Below are positions 54,517 to 63,022 of a stretch of 64,000 nucleotides of DNA, piece after piece. The translations under genes were made by a program, and so were the position numbers. The notes beneath the pieces were generated by a model. The model made no database searches and was not told where the DNA came from. It saw only the letters and a program-made list of their open reading frames with translations. Position 1 is the first letter of the stretch. Every line of letters starts with the position of its first letter. Location: NCBI RefSeq assembly GCF_900243075.1, contig NZ_OEZH01000083.1, positions 62,001 to 126,000 on the forward strand. The letters are read 5' to 3'. The DNA comes from Clostridioides difficile. GTDB taxonomy: Bacteria; Bacillota; Clostridia; Peptostreptococcales; Peptostreptococcaceae.

Positions 54517-56637
54517 TCAACTGTTTAACTTATTAGACCTATTTATCTTTTTTAGAAATTCAACCCCTTTTGATGTTATAATTGAGCCACCACGACCAAC
54601 AAGTATGTCTACAAGTCCAAAGCCTTGTAATTCTAGAAGTATGTTTCTAATCTGTTGTTCTGTCAAAAACCTATTTTCACCTAAAGCTATTTTATATAGG
54701 CTTTTTCTACCAATTCTTTCTTTTAAATCATAAGCTTTTTTTAGATTATCCAGTATAAATATGTATTCATCTAAAGACCTTTTAAAGTTATAGTCGTGTT
54801 TTATAAAGTTTTTGTCTTTGTTAATGCTGAATTGATACTTTTCTATATTATCAGTTACTTTATTACAGATAGTCCTGCTATAATTTGAATCTATAGTATC
54901 CAATATATACTCAGGCAAATCACATATTTCTATAATATCTTTCCCTAGATAGCAGAAATATTCTCCTAAGTTTCTTAATTCTCTTATATTTCCTTCCCAT
55001 TTATACATTTTAAAGATTTCTTTTACTTCTTCACTTAGACTAAAATTACAAGGAATATCATATTTTAGTGAGTCAAAAATTTCAAATATATCAACAGGTC
55101 TTTCTCTAAGAGGATGTATTTTAAGGGGAAGAACATTCAACCTAAAATATAAATCTCTTCTAAACATATTTTTAGATACGAGTTCTTTTAAATTTCTATT
55201 AGTAGCTGCAATTATTCTTACATCAATATCAATGACATTATTGGAACCAATACGTCTTACTTGTTTTTCTTGTATAACTCTCAGTAATTTGGATTGAGAA
55301 TTTAAATCCATTTCTCCAATTTCATCTAAAAATATAGTTCCATTGTTGGCTAATTCAAATAAACCAATTTTTCCGCCTTTTTTAGCCCCAGTAAAAGCAC
55401 CTTCATCATAGCCAAATAATTCACTTTGCAGTAGATTTTCTTGAAAAGTACTACAATTTACTGCTACAAAAGGGCCATCTTTTCTTCTAGAAGCACTATG
55501 AATGGATTGAGCAAATAATTCTTTACCAGTACCACTTTCACCAATTATCAAAATAGATGAGTTTGATTGAGCCATTTTATTGGCAATTTTTTTTGTATTA
55601 ATAGTTTGTATACTAGAACCCAATATGTCATCAAATGTATATTTACTAATATTACCGGAGTTAACCAACTGTGCTCTTAACTTAGCTTGCTTTTTTTCCA
55701 GTTGAGAGAACTTGGTCATTTTTAATATAAATCCATCAAATACATTTAATTGTATGTGCTTAATCTCTAAATTTATATCAATATGATTTATTTTAATTAA
55801 TTTCTCAAAAAATGGAGTTTTATTGGTCAATATATTTTGGAAATTGATGTCCTTTATACAATCACCAATAAACGAATCAATCATTTCATTTGCATTTATA
55901 GATAAAATTTTTCTAGCCATATGATTATAGAATTGAATTATTCCATCATTATTTGTGCATATGATTCCATCATCAATTATAGATAATAACAAGTCAAACT
56001 GTCTTTCAAATTTATTTGCATCTAATAATAATTCACCTGTACTATAACTTGTAGGAATTATTTTTTCTACATATTTTTTTATCAAGTCATCTTTTATTAG
56101 ATGTTTTAGTTTAGTCTTTGTAGCAATTTCAACAATACAACTTAAATCTATTATTCTATACTTTAAGTCTATGACTTCACAATTTTTAAATTTAGGTAAG
56201 ATTTTTTCACCAGGAGTTAGTATTACAGCATCTGTGGGGGTAAATTCAATCTCTGGATAGCAAGGCAGGATATTGATATTGTCTATTCCTAGTCTATGTA
56301 TTAAAGAAATTGTCTCTATTGCCATATCCTTACTTAAATTATATACATAAATAATTTTATCTTTTTCTAATTTAGATATCATATCAATACTGTTCTTTTC
56401 AAATGTCAACTTAGGAACAATAATTTGAGCATCATAGTGAGATAATTTTACGATTTCATCATACTTTAAATAAGCAGATAGAAGTATCAATTTTTCTTTA
56501 AAAAACTTTAGATTTCCCTCTTCAAAAGAGTATAAATTTATTTTTAGATTATTGCCTAAAAATTGTCTTATTTGGTTTTCGTAAATTTCTCCAGCATCTT
56601 TTTTTAAACTTACAATAGCTAATTCCATTTGTTTCAT
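54517..56637 (-). CDS. Sigma-54-dependent transcriptional activator with PAS domain
   Basis: 706 residues. An N-terminal sensor region (about 1-200, not a family I can name) is followed by a PAS-like domain (about 210-320: LLSIIDDGIICTNNDGIIQFYN). The AAA+ core (about 338-560) has Walker A GESGTGKE (366-373), GAFTGA (413-418, the sigma-54 contact loop), GTIFLDEIGEMD and RFRRDLYFRLNVLPL-type motifs. The C-terminus shows a winged-helix-like LTEQQIRNILLELQGFG instead of a clear Fis helix. It probably activates the neighbouring C-S lyase/NhaC operon. The ligand is unknown. Confidence 0.92.
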   Translation of the reverse strand: MKQMELAIVSLKKDAGEIYENQIRQFLGNNLKINLYSFEEGNLKFFKEKLILLSAYLKYDEIVKLSHYDAQIIVPKLTFEKNSIDMISKLEKDKIIYVYNLSKDMAIETISLIHRLGIDNINILPCYPEIEFTPTDAVILTPGEKILPKFKNCEVIDLKYRIIDLSCIVEIATKTKLKHLIKDDLIKKYVEKIIPTSYSTGELLLDANKFERQFDLLLSIIDDGIICTNNDGIIQFYNHMARKILSINANEMIDSFIGDCIKDINFQNILTNKTPFFEKLIKINHIDINLEIKHIQLNVFDGFILKMTKFSQLEKKQAKLRAQLVNSGNISKYTFDDILGSSIQTINTKKIANKMAQSNSSILIIGESGTGKELFAQSIHSASRRKDGPFVAVNCSTFQENLLQSELFGYDEGAFTGAKKGGKIGLFELANNGTIFLDEIGEMDLNSQSKLLRVIQEKQVRRIGSNNVIDIDVRIIAATNRNLKELVSKNMFRRDLYFRLNVLPLKIHPLRERPVDIFEIFDSLKYDIPCNFSLSEEVKEIFKMYKWEGNIRELRNLGEYFCYLGKDIIEICDLPEYILDTIDSNYSRTICNKVTDNIEKYQFSINKDKNFIKHDYNFKRSLDEYIFILDNLKKAYDLKERIGRKSLYKIALGENRFLTEQQIRNILLELQGFGLVDILVGRGGSIITSKGVEFLKKINRSNKLNS

Positions 56638-56871
56638 TTCAACCTCTCATACAAATTTGACTTATTTTAGATTATATAACAATTAAATTAGATATAAATA
56701 ATATTATTTAATTATTATTATAAATTTATTATAGATTACACGTTGAAGTAAAAGAAATAGCTAAAATTATTCCTTTTATTTTTGTTTTTTGTATCTATTT
56801 GGTATAATAGTATTAGAGCATATAATAATTTAGGCAAAATTTCTTAAGGGAATACTAGAGGAGAATATAAA

Positions 56872-57273
56872 ATGAAAAGATGTCTTTACTGTAATAGGGA
56901 TATAAAGTCACCAAATAATAAATTGGCTATAAAATATGATGACAACACCAATATATATCCATGTCGTGTAGAATGTAAGGAAAAAATTGAAGAATATATA
57001 GCAAAAAAACCTACATATAAGTTTATAAATATATTAGAGGTTCTTTTAGGTGTGGGTGGAATATTCTGTTTTTTGAGCAAATGGACTATTTTAGCTCAAG
57101 TTGTGCTTGGAATTGATGCATTGGTTATATTTTTATTTCCATTGGCAGGATTTAAGATGAATGGAAAGTTAAGTATGGAACAAACTAAGAATCAAAGTAG
57201 GTCTATTGCAATATCAATTTTGGCATTTATAGTAGTAATAACTGTATTGTATTTTAAACAAGTCGGTAAGTAG
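56872..57273 (+). CDS. Zinc-ribbon membrane protein of unknown function
   Basis: 133 residues. Four N-terminal cysteines (C4, C7, C31, C35) form a probable zinc site, and three hydrophobic segments follow (about 53-68, 72-93 and 111-127). No named family recognised. AGAGGAG precedes the ATG at 56872. It lies 46 bp before csoR in the same direction and may share its transcript. Confidence 0.75.
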   Translation: MKRCLYCNRDIKSPNNKLAIKYDDNTNIYPCRVECKEKIEEYIAKKPTYKFINILEVLLGVGGIFCFLSKWTILAQVVLGIDALVIFLFPLAGFKMNGKLSMEQTKNQSRSIAISILAFIVVITVLYFKQVGK

Positions 57274-57319
57274 AGTATAATTAATTGTATAAGACATCAT
57301 TAGAGTATGAGGTGAATTT

Positions 57320-57613
57320 ATGGAAGAGAGAAAATTAGCACCAAATAATGAGAGAGAAGCTCTTATAAAAAGATTAAAGAGAATAGAAGGTCAAGTTAAA
57401 GGTATACAAAAGATGGTAGAACAAGAACGTTACTGTGTTGATATATTGGTTCAAATATCTGCTATAAGGTCTGCTATAAACAGGGTAGGCACAATTATTT
57501 TGGAGAATCATATAAAAGGATGTGTAGCAGAAAGTATCAAGCATGATGATGGTGAGCAAACTGAAGAGATGATAAAAGAACTTATGGATACTATAAATAA
57601 ATTTACAAAATAA
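57320..57613 (+). CDS. csoR: CsoR-type copper-sensing repressor
   Basis: 97 residues of the all-helical DUF156 fold. The copper ligands Cys-His-Cys are present: C39 in ERYCVDIL, H64 in ENHIKGC and C68. A conserved RLKRIEGQVKGIQKMV start contains DNA-contact residues. Cu(I) binding releases DNA in CsoR; the Cys-His-Cys set argues against FrmR or RcnR. No copper ATPase gene lies within the window on either side. TGAGGTGA precedes the ATG. Confidence 0.85.
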   Translation: MEERKLAPNNEREALIKRLKRIEGQVKGIQKMVEQERYCVDILVQISAIRSAINRVGTIILENHIKGCVAESIKHDDGEQTEEMIKELMDTINKFTK

Positions 57614-57627
57614 GGAGGCGGTTAGTT

Positions 57628-58068
57628 ATGAATCAACAAGGATTTATTATGGAAATTGTTGATGATAGAACTGCAAAGTTAAAAATGCAAAGACATTCAG
57701 CTTGTGCTGCTTGTGGAAAATGTGCTACTACAAATTCAGCAGAGTCAAAAGAAATATTAGTAGAGGTAGACAACACAATTGGTGCAAAAGTTGGTGACCA
57801 TGTAGAGGTTAGTATGGATAATATGAATGTATTGAAAGCAGCTGTAATGGCTTATATAATACCCCTTATAGCACTTCTAGTTGGAACAATAGGTACTTAT
57901 TATATATTGGGGGCAATTGGTATGACAACTGGAGTTGAAGCCATAAGTGGACTAGTTGGAATTTGTCTTACAGTAATTTGTTATTTATACTTAAAGAAGA
58001 ATGATAAAAAATTCAGAGATAGTAGAGAGTTTATACCAGTAATAACAAGAATATTAATTGACCTTTAA
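57628..58068 (+). CDS. RseC/SoxR-reducing system-like membrane protein
   Basis: 146 residues. The N-terminal cytoplasmic part has a Cys cluster, SACAACGKC (C26, C29, C32), and two membrane segments follow (about 72-95 and 102-125). This is the RseC/MucC layout linked to redox or RNF-complex functions. AGGAGGCGG precedes the ATG, 14 bp after csoR. No rnf genes are next to it here. Confidence 0.88.
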   Translation: MNQQGFIMEIVDDRTAKLKMQRHSACAACGKCATTNSAESKEILVEVDNTIGAKVGDHVEVSMDNMNVLKAAVMAYIIPLIALLVGTIGTYYILGAIGMTTGVEAISGLVGICLTVICYLYLKKNDKKFRDSREFIPVITRILIDL

Positions 58069-58082
58069 AATAATTATAATTA

Positions 58083-58155
58083 AAAAATAGCAATGTACTT
58101 TTTAAATAAATACCCAATGTGTATTTGTAAAGTTTTAGTACATTGCTATTTTTAT
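58083..58155. terminator. Bidirectional terminator between rseC-like and thrE genes
   Basis: AAAAATAGCAATGTACT / AGTACATTGCTATTTTT, with a T-run to the right and A-run to the left. Confidence 0.88.
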
Positions 58156-58159
58156 ATTT

Positions 58160-58633
58160 TTATTTTGATTTTCTGTAAGGAATAAAGCTTTTTCTGATTT
58201 TCAAAAGATTCAATGTTCTTACAAAAGAAGTTACAACTAATACTCCAAGTGCTATTGCAGCACTTAGAAATAATGCATCTGTACCTTTTGACATAGCCAA
58301 AGAATAATTTTTCTGAATCAAAGATAACATTGTATTGTATAGTCCAATTCCTGGTATTAGAGGAAGAATACCTGGAATTACAAACACAATAGCTGGTTGC
58401 TTTAGTTTTCTAGCCAAAGTCTCACTACATGCAGAGACCAAAGCAGCAGCTATAAAACCTGCAAAAACTGCGTTTGTAGTAAAATTAAATAAATAAACAT
58501 ACACAATCCAACCGACTCCTCCAGTTATTCCAGCTGGAAGAAGTAGATAAAGTGGGGCATTAAAAAAAACAGCAAATCCAGCAGTTGCAACGCCTGAAAA
58601 TAAAAAATGCAAAATCATTGACATATCAGTCAT
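58160..58633 (-). CDS. Threonine/serine exporter subunit (ThrE C-terminal half, DUF3815)
   Basis: 157 residues, four to five membrane segments, with PGILPLIPGIGLYNTML typical of the ThrE_2 half. Its start codon overlaps the stop of the upstream partner by one base. The two halves equal a split ThrE exporter, which moves threonine/serine or similar small metabolites out of the cell. Substrate not proven. Confidence 0.88.
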   Translation of the reverse strand: MTDMSMILHFLFSGVATAGFAVFFNAPLYLLLPAGITGGVGWIVYVYLFNFTTNAVFAGFIAAALVSACSETLARKLKQPAIVFVIPGILPLIPGIGLYNTMLSLIQKNYSLAMSKGTDALFLSAAIALGVLVVTSFVRTLNLLKIRKSFIPYRKSK

Positions 58634-59421
58634 TAGAAAGGACCTCCAATTCTATACCATGTATCAAGAACAAAACCAACTCCAGAAGCAATCGCAATAA
58701 TAATCATAGCAGCATCAAAAGCACGAGAAATTCCTGATATTAAATTACCTGATATTAAATCTCTAATAGCTTTTATAAAAGCAACTCCTGGGAGTAGTGG
58801 CATTATAGCGCCAACTATAAGCATTTTAGGGTCATCTAAAATGCCTATTTCAACTAATAGAACTCCTGAAAGTGCAATTAAAAAAGAAGATACTAAACAG
58901 GAAAACGCAGATATTGCACTTATCTTCATTGTTTTATCGTAAGTAATTGCAGCAAAGATTGCTATTATAAATGTAAGTATAAAATTTAATACATAATTCC
59001 CTCCAAGCAAACAAGCAAAACAAGCAGATGCAATTCCTGTACAAGAGTAAAATAACCATAAAGGATAAGGTTTTACATCTTGTATTTCATAAAGACGTGC
59101 AATAGCATTATCAATATCATATTCTTTGTCACTAACAAATTCTCGAGAAAAACTATTTAATAAAGAAATCTTATTTAAGTTTATACCTCTTGATTGAATC
59201 GTTTTCATAAACGAAAAGCCATCAAATTTCTCATCTGAAATAATTATTACTGTAGGAGTTGTAAAAATATTTACATGATAAAACCCTCTTGACCTGCATA
59301 TTCTAAGGACACTGTCTTCAACCCTAGATGTTTCAGCTCCATTTTTTATCATAAGTTCCCCTACAAATAGAGCTAATTTTAGAATATTTTTCTTATATTC
59401 AAGTTCCTCATTTTGATTCAT
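58633..59421 (-). CDS. Threonine/serine exporter subunit (ThrE N-terminal half, DUF1212)
   Basis: 262 residues. An N-terminal cytoplasmic domain (about 1-120: ELMIKNGAETSRVEDSVLRI) carries the conserved GAETxRVE motif; five membrane segments follow, with IMPLLPGVAFIKAIRDL. This is the larger half of a split ThrE exporter. GGAGGTGT on the minus strand precedes the ATG. First gene of the pair, divergent from glyA. Confidence 0.9.
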   Translation of the reverse strand: MNQNEELEYKKNILKLALFVGELMIKNGAETSRVEDSVLRICRSRGFYHVNIFTTPTVIIISDEKFDGFSFMKTIQSRGINLNKISLLNSFSREFVSDKEYDIDNAIARLYEIQDVKPYPLWLFYSCTGIASACFACLLGGNYVLNFILTFIIAIFAAITYDKTMKISAISAFSCLVSSFLIALSGVLLVEIGILDDPKMLIVGAIMPLLPGVAFIKAIRDLISGNLISGISRAFDAAMIIIAIASGVGFVLDTWYRIGGPF

Positions 59422-59748
59422 AAATACACCTCCAAATTAAAAAACGTAATATTGAAATTATATCAAATTTTTAAGTAATATTCCTTAATATATATATAAA
59501 TATATTATCTTTTTTTTGTTTCAAAATGGTCACATTTAAATTATATCCAATTAAAAGAATTAGACAATATTATTTATTATATTTTAACTTAAAAATAAAG
59601 AAAGTAACTATCTTAAATATGGAAAAATGGCAAAACACTTGACTATTAATTAGTAAAGGACTATAATAATAAATTATCATATTGATAAAAACGAAAATTA
59701 TGAAATGTCTGTAAAAATAAAATTTAAATAATAACTAGGAGGAATAAT
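59422..59748. other. Divergent intergenic region, thrE pair and glyA
   Basis: 327 bp, AT-rich, no gene, T-box or glycine riboswitch visible. It contains the glyA promoter at 59639-59667. Confidence 0.7.
59639..59667 (+). promoter_or_regulatory. Sigma-A promoter of glyA
   Basis: TTGACT (59639-59644), 17-bp spacer, TATAAT (59662-59667). Close to perfect consensus. Confidence 0.8.
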
Positions 59749-60993
59749 ATGTTTGAGAACTTGAAAAAAGCGGACCCTGAGATTTATGAAAGTATGAAAA
59801 GAGAGTTAAAAAGACAACAAAGAAATATTGAATTAATAGCATCTGAAAACATAGTATCAGTTCCAGTAATGGAAACTATGGGAAGTCATCTTACAAATAA
59901 GTATGCAGAAGGTTACTCAGGCAAAAGATATTATGGTGGATGTGAGTACATAGATGAAGTTGAAACTCTTGCAATAGATAGAATCAAAAAGATATTTGGA
60001 GCAGAGCATGCTAATGTTCAACCTCACTCTGGAGCAAATGCAAATATTGGTGTATATTTTGCTATGCTAAAACCAGGTGATGTTGTTATGGGAATGAATT
60101 TATCTCAAGGGGGGCATTTAACTCATGGTGCTCCAGTTAATATTTCTGGTCAATATTATAAATTTTATGAATATGGTATAGACAAAGATAGCGGACTTAT
60201 AGATTTTGATGAAGTTAGAAAAATAGCACATGAAGTAAAACCTAAAATGATAGTTGCAGGAGCAAGTGCGTATCCTAGAGAGATAGATTTTAAAAAATTT
60301 AGAGAGATAGCTGATGAGGTTGGAGCATTACTTATGGTAGATATGGCTCATATAGCAGGTCTTGTGGCTGCTGGTCTTCACCAAAATCCATGTGAAGTGG
60401 CTGATTTTGTTACAACAACAACTCATAAAACTTTAAGAGGACCTCGTGGAGGTGTTATTCTTTGTAAAGAAAAATATGCTAAAGCTATAGATAAAGCAAT
60501 ATTCCCTGGAATTCAAGGTGGACCTCTTGAGCATATAATTGCATCTAAGGCAGTTTGTTTTAAAGAAGCTTTGAGTGATGAGTTTAAAGAGTATCAAATA
60601 CAAGTTGCTAAAAATGCAAAAGCTTTAGCTGAAGAACTTATTAAGAGAGACTTTAAATTAATTTCTGGGGGTACAGATAATCATTTAATATTATTAGATT
60701 TAACTAATAAAAATATAACTGGTAAAGCTGCAGAAAAAAGATTAGATGATGCTTATATAACAGCTAATAAAAATACAATTCCATTTGACCCAAATGGTGC
60801 TCTTGTTACAAGTGGAATAAGACTTGGTACTCCAGCTGTAACTACTAGAGGTATGAAAGAAGAGGATATGGCAATAATCGCTGAGGCTATAGACCTATGT
60901 TTAACTTATGATGAAGAATCTAAGGCTAGAACATTGGTTGTTGGTTTAACTGAAAAATATCCTTTATATGAAGAATATAATATTATGGATTAA
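59749..60993 (+). CDS. glyA: Serine hydroxymethyltransferase
   Basis: 414 residues. Converts serine and tetrahydrofolate to glycine and methylene-tetrahydrofolate, using PLP. Motifs: [39 protein letters not shown]-type segment (MVDMAHIAG), the PLP-lysine motif [13 protein letters not shown], and [24 protein letters not shown] precedes the ATG. A strong terminator follows. Divergent from a ThrE exporter for threonine/serine, which may link serine use and export. Confidence 0.97.
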   Translation: MFENLKKADPEIYESMKRELKRQQRNIELIASENIVSVPVMETMGSHLTNKYAEGYSGKRYYGGCEYIDEVETLAIDRIKKIFGAEHANVQPHSGANANIGVYFAMLKPGDVVMGMNLSQGGHLTHGAPVNISGQYYKFYEYGIDKDSGLIDFDEVRKIAHEVKPKMIVAGASAYPREIDFKKFREIADEVGALLMVDMAHIAGLVAAGLHQNPCEVADFVTTTTHKTLRGPRGGVILCKEKYAKAIDKAIFPGIQGGPLEHIIASKAVCFKEALSDEFKEYQIQVAKNAKALAEELIKRDFKLISGGTDNHLILLDLTNKNITGKAAEKRLDDAYITANKNTIPFDPNGALVTSGIRLGTPAVTTRGMKEEDMAIIAEAIDLCLTYDEESKARTLVVGLTEKYPLYEEYNIMD

Positions 60994-61068
60994 TTATAAA
61001 GAATAATTAAATAGAATATATTTAAATAATTACAGTGATTGTGTATGTATTTGAATATATATATATAC

Positions 61069-61118
61069 AAAACCCGATTGATATAATCTCCTATATCAAT
61101 TGGGTTTTGTATTTTTTA
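61069..61118 (+). terminator. Rho-independent terminator after glyA
   Basis: AAAACCCGATTGATATA / TATATCAATTGGGTTTT, then a T-rich tail. Confidence 0.9.
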
Positions 61119-61127
61119 ATTAAAACT

Positions 61128-61143
61128 TTAAGATTTCTTAAGA
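61128..61143 (+). promoter_or_regulatory. Direct repeat upstream of the glycolipid operon
   Basis: TTAAGA-N4-TTAAGA, a 10-bp phased direct repeat of the kind bound by OmpR-type response regulators, about 90 bp before the hexS-like start. Confidence 0.4.
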
Positions 61144-61233
61144 ATTATACTAGGTTTTTCTAAAGATTTAAAGTCTATACTTATAAATATAATCATTATA
61201 GGAAAAGAAAGACTTTAATGGGGAGGGAATCTT

Positions 61234-62331
61234 ATGAAAGTATTAATTCTTACAGGAAAATTTGGTATGGGTCATTACTCAGCATCAAACTCTTTAAGTG
61301 AAGATATAAAAGCAAAATTTAACAATTCAGAAATAATAATTAAAGATATATTTGAATACATTATGCCTAACTATTCAGATAAAATGTACAAGACTTTTTC
61401 TATTCTTGTAAATCGGGGAAGTAGTCTTTATAATTTGTTTTATAAATGTACTGAAAATGGAAAGAAAGATATAAAATTTACTTTTTCAGATTATTTTTTA
61501 ACTAAATTAGATAAGTTACTTAATGAAGTAGAACCAACAGTAGTTATTTCAACTTTTCCATTTTGTTCTCAACTAGTATCTAGATATAAGGAAAAGTATA
61601 ATTCAAATCTTCCTTTGATAACATGTATAACAGATATAAGTAGTCACTCAGAATGGATTAGTAAAAATACAGACTGCTATTTAGTAGCTAGTAAATCTAC
61701 TAAGGAAGAACTTATTTTTAAGGGAATAGATGAAGCTAAAGTTAAAGTTAATGGTATTCCAGTAAAAAAAGACTTTAAAAAACTAGAACATATAAATCAT
61801 TCAAATAAAAAAAATATACTTATAATGGGCGGAGGATTAGGATTACTACCTAAATCAGAACAATTTTACAAAGAATTAAATACTTTAGAAGGAGTAAAAA
61901 CTACTGTAATAACTGGTAATAATAAAAAAATGTACTATAAATTATATGGCAGATATGAAAATATAGAGGTAGTGGGTTATACTGATGAAGTATATAAATA
62001 TATGGAAAATGCTGATATTATTATTTCTAAACCAGGTGGAATAACATTATTTGAAACAATTTATTCAGAACTTCCAATATTAGCATTTAATCCATTTTTA
62101 CAACAAGAAATAAATAATGCTGATTTTATATTAAATAATGGTATTGGAAGAATACTTGGTAAAAATAAAAAATACTATGTAGATGAGATAAAAGATTTAA
62201 TTTATGATGATGCTACTCTTAAAGAAATGAGTAGAAATATGAAAGAATTAAAAAAGCAGTTTGATAACAATACATTAGAAAATATTTTATTTTCATTTGA
62301 TGAACAAGGAGCGTGTAGAGAATGTATGTAG
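61234..62331 (+). CDS. hexS: Diacylglycerol glycosyltransferase (HexS-like)
   Basis: 365 residues, GT28-type (MGDG synthase/UgtP) fold. The N-terminal domain has GKFGMGHYSASNSL; the C-terminal donor site has NILIMGGGLGLLPKSEQF, VVGYTDEVYKYMENADIIISKPGGITLFETIYSELPIL split over about 250-285. It transfers a sugar to diacylglycerol in the membrane. The order glycosyltransferase, deacetylase, flippase matches C. difficile hexSDF, reported to make an aminohexosyl-hexosyl-diradylglycerol linked to daptomycin and bacitracin tolerance. The name rests on this match. GGGGAGG precedes the ATG. Confidence 0.8.
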   Translation: MKVLILTGKFGMGHYSASNSLSEDIKAKFNNSEIIIKDIFEYIMPNYSDKMYKTFSILVNRGSSLYNLFYKCTENGKKDIKFTFSDYFLTKLDKLLNEVEPTVVISTFPFCSQLVSRYKEKYNSNLPLITCITDISSHSEWISKNTDCYLVASKSTKEELIFKGIDEAKVKVNGIPVKKDFKKLEHINHSNKKNILIMGGGLGLLPKSEQFYKELNTLEGVKTTVITGNNKKMYYKLYGRYENIEVVGYTDEVYKYMENADIIISKPGGITLFETIYSELPILAFNPFLQQEINNADFILNNGIGRILGKNKKYYVDEIKDLIYDDATLKEMSRNMKELKKQFDNNTLENILFSFDEQGACRECM

Positions 62332-63020
62332 TAGGTTTAATTATAGTTATTGCATTGATTTTTTTAGTCCATTCAATTATACCTACATATTATAACAAAC
62401 TATTAAATAAAGATGTATTAAAAAACATGGCTGGAGAAAATGAAATTGCACTTACTTTTGATGATGGTCCAGACAAGAGATATACAGAAAAATTACTAGA
62501 TGTATTAAAAGAAAATGATATACAAGCTATGTTTTTTGTAGTAGCAAAGAATGCTGAAAAAGAGCCTGAAATTATAAAAAGAATGTTAAGAGAAAATCAT
62601 ATAGTTGGCTTACATTCATTGGAACATAAAAATGCATGGCTTTACAGTTATAATTATGTTAAAAAAGATTTTATTGAAAGTACAAATATAATGAAAAATT
62701 TAGGTGTAGATATAAACTACTATCGTCCACCATGGGGTCATACTAATATATTTTCAAAGTTGTTTGTTGAAAAATATAATCTAAAAATGACCTTATGGGA
62801 TGTAATGGCAGAAGATTGGAATAAAGATAGTACAGTAGAGATTATTATAAACAAGTTAATGAGTAGAACAAAAGAAAATTCTATAATTTGTTTACATGAT
62901 GCAGGGGAGAATTCAGGTGGTGCAGTAGGTGCACCTGAGCGTACTATTGAAGCCTTAAAGATAGCCATTCCAAAGCTTAAAGCTAGTGGTTTTAAATTTG
63001 TAACACCAGAAAGGATGTAG
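62322..63020 (+). CDS. hexD: Polysaccharide deacetylase (HexD-like)
   Basis: 232 residues: one N-terminal membrane segment (about 1-22) and a NodB deacetylase domain with LTFDDGPDKRYT (metal Asp pair), HSLEHKN (metal His), YRPPWGHTN and ICLHDAGENSGG. The start overlaps the previous gene by 10 bp. In the HexSDF model it removes an acetyl group from a transferred N-acetylhexosamine to leave the free amine on the glycolipid. Confidence 0.85.
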   Translation: MYVVGLIIVIALIFLVHSIIPTYYNKLLNKDVLKNMAGENEIALTFDDGPDKRYTEKLLDVLKENDIQAMFFVVAKNAEKEPEIIKRMLRENHIVGLHSLEHKNAWLYSYNYVKKDFIESTNIMKNLGVDINYYRPPWGHTNIFSKLFVEKYNLKMTLWDVMAEDWNKDSTVEIIINKLMSRTKENSIICLHDAGENSGGAVGAPERTIEALKIAIPKLKASGFKFVTPERM

Positions 63021-63022
63021 TT

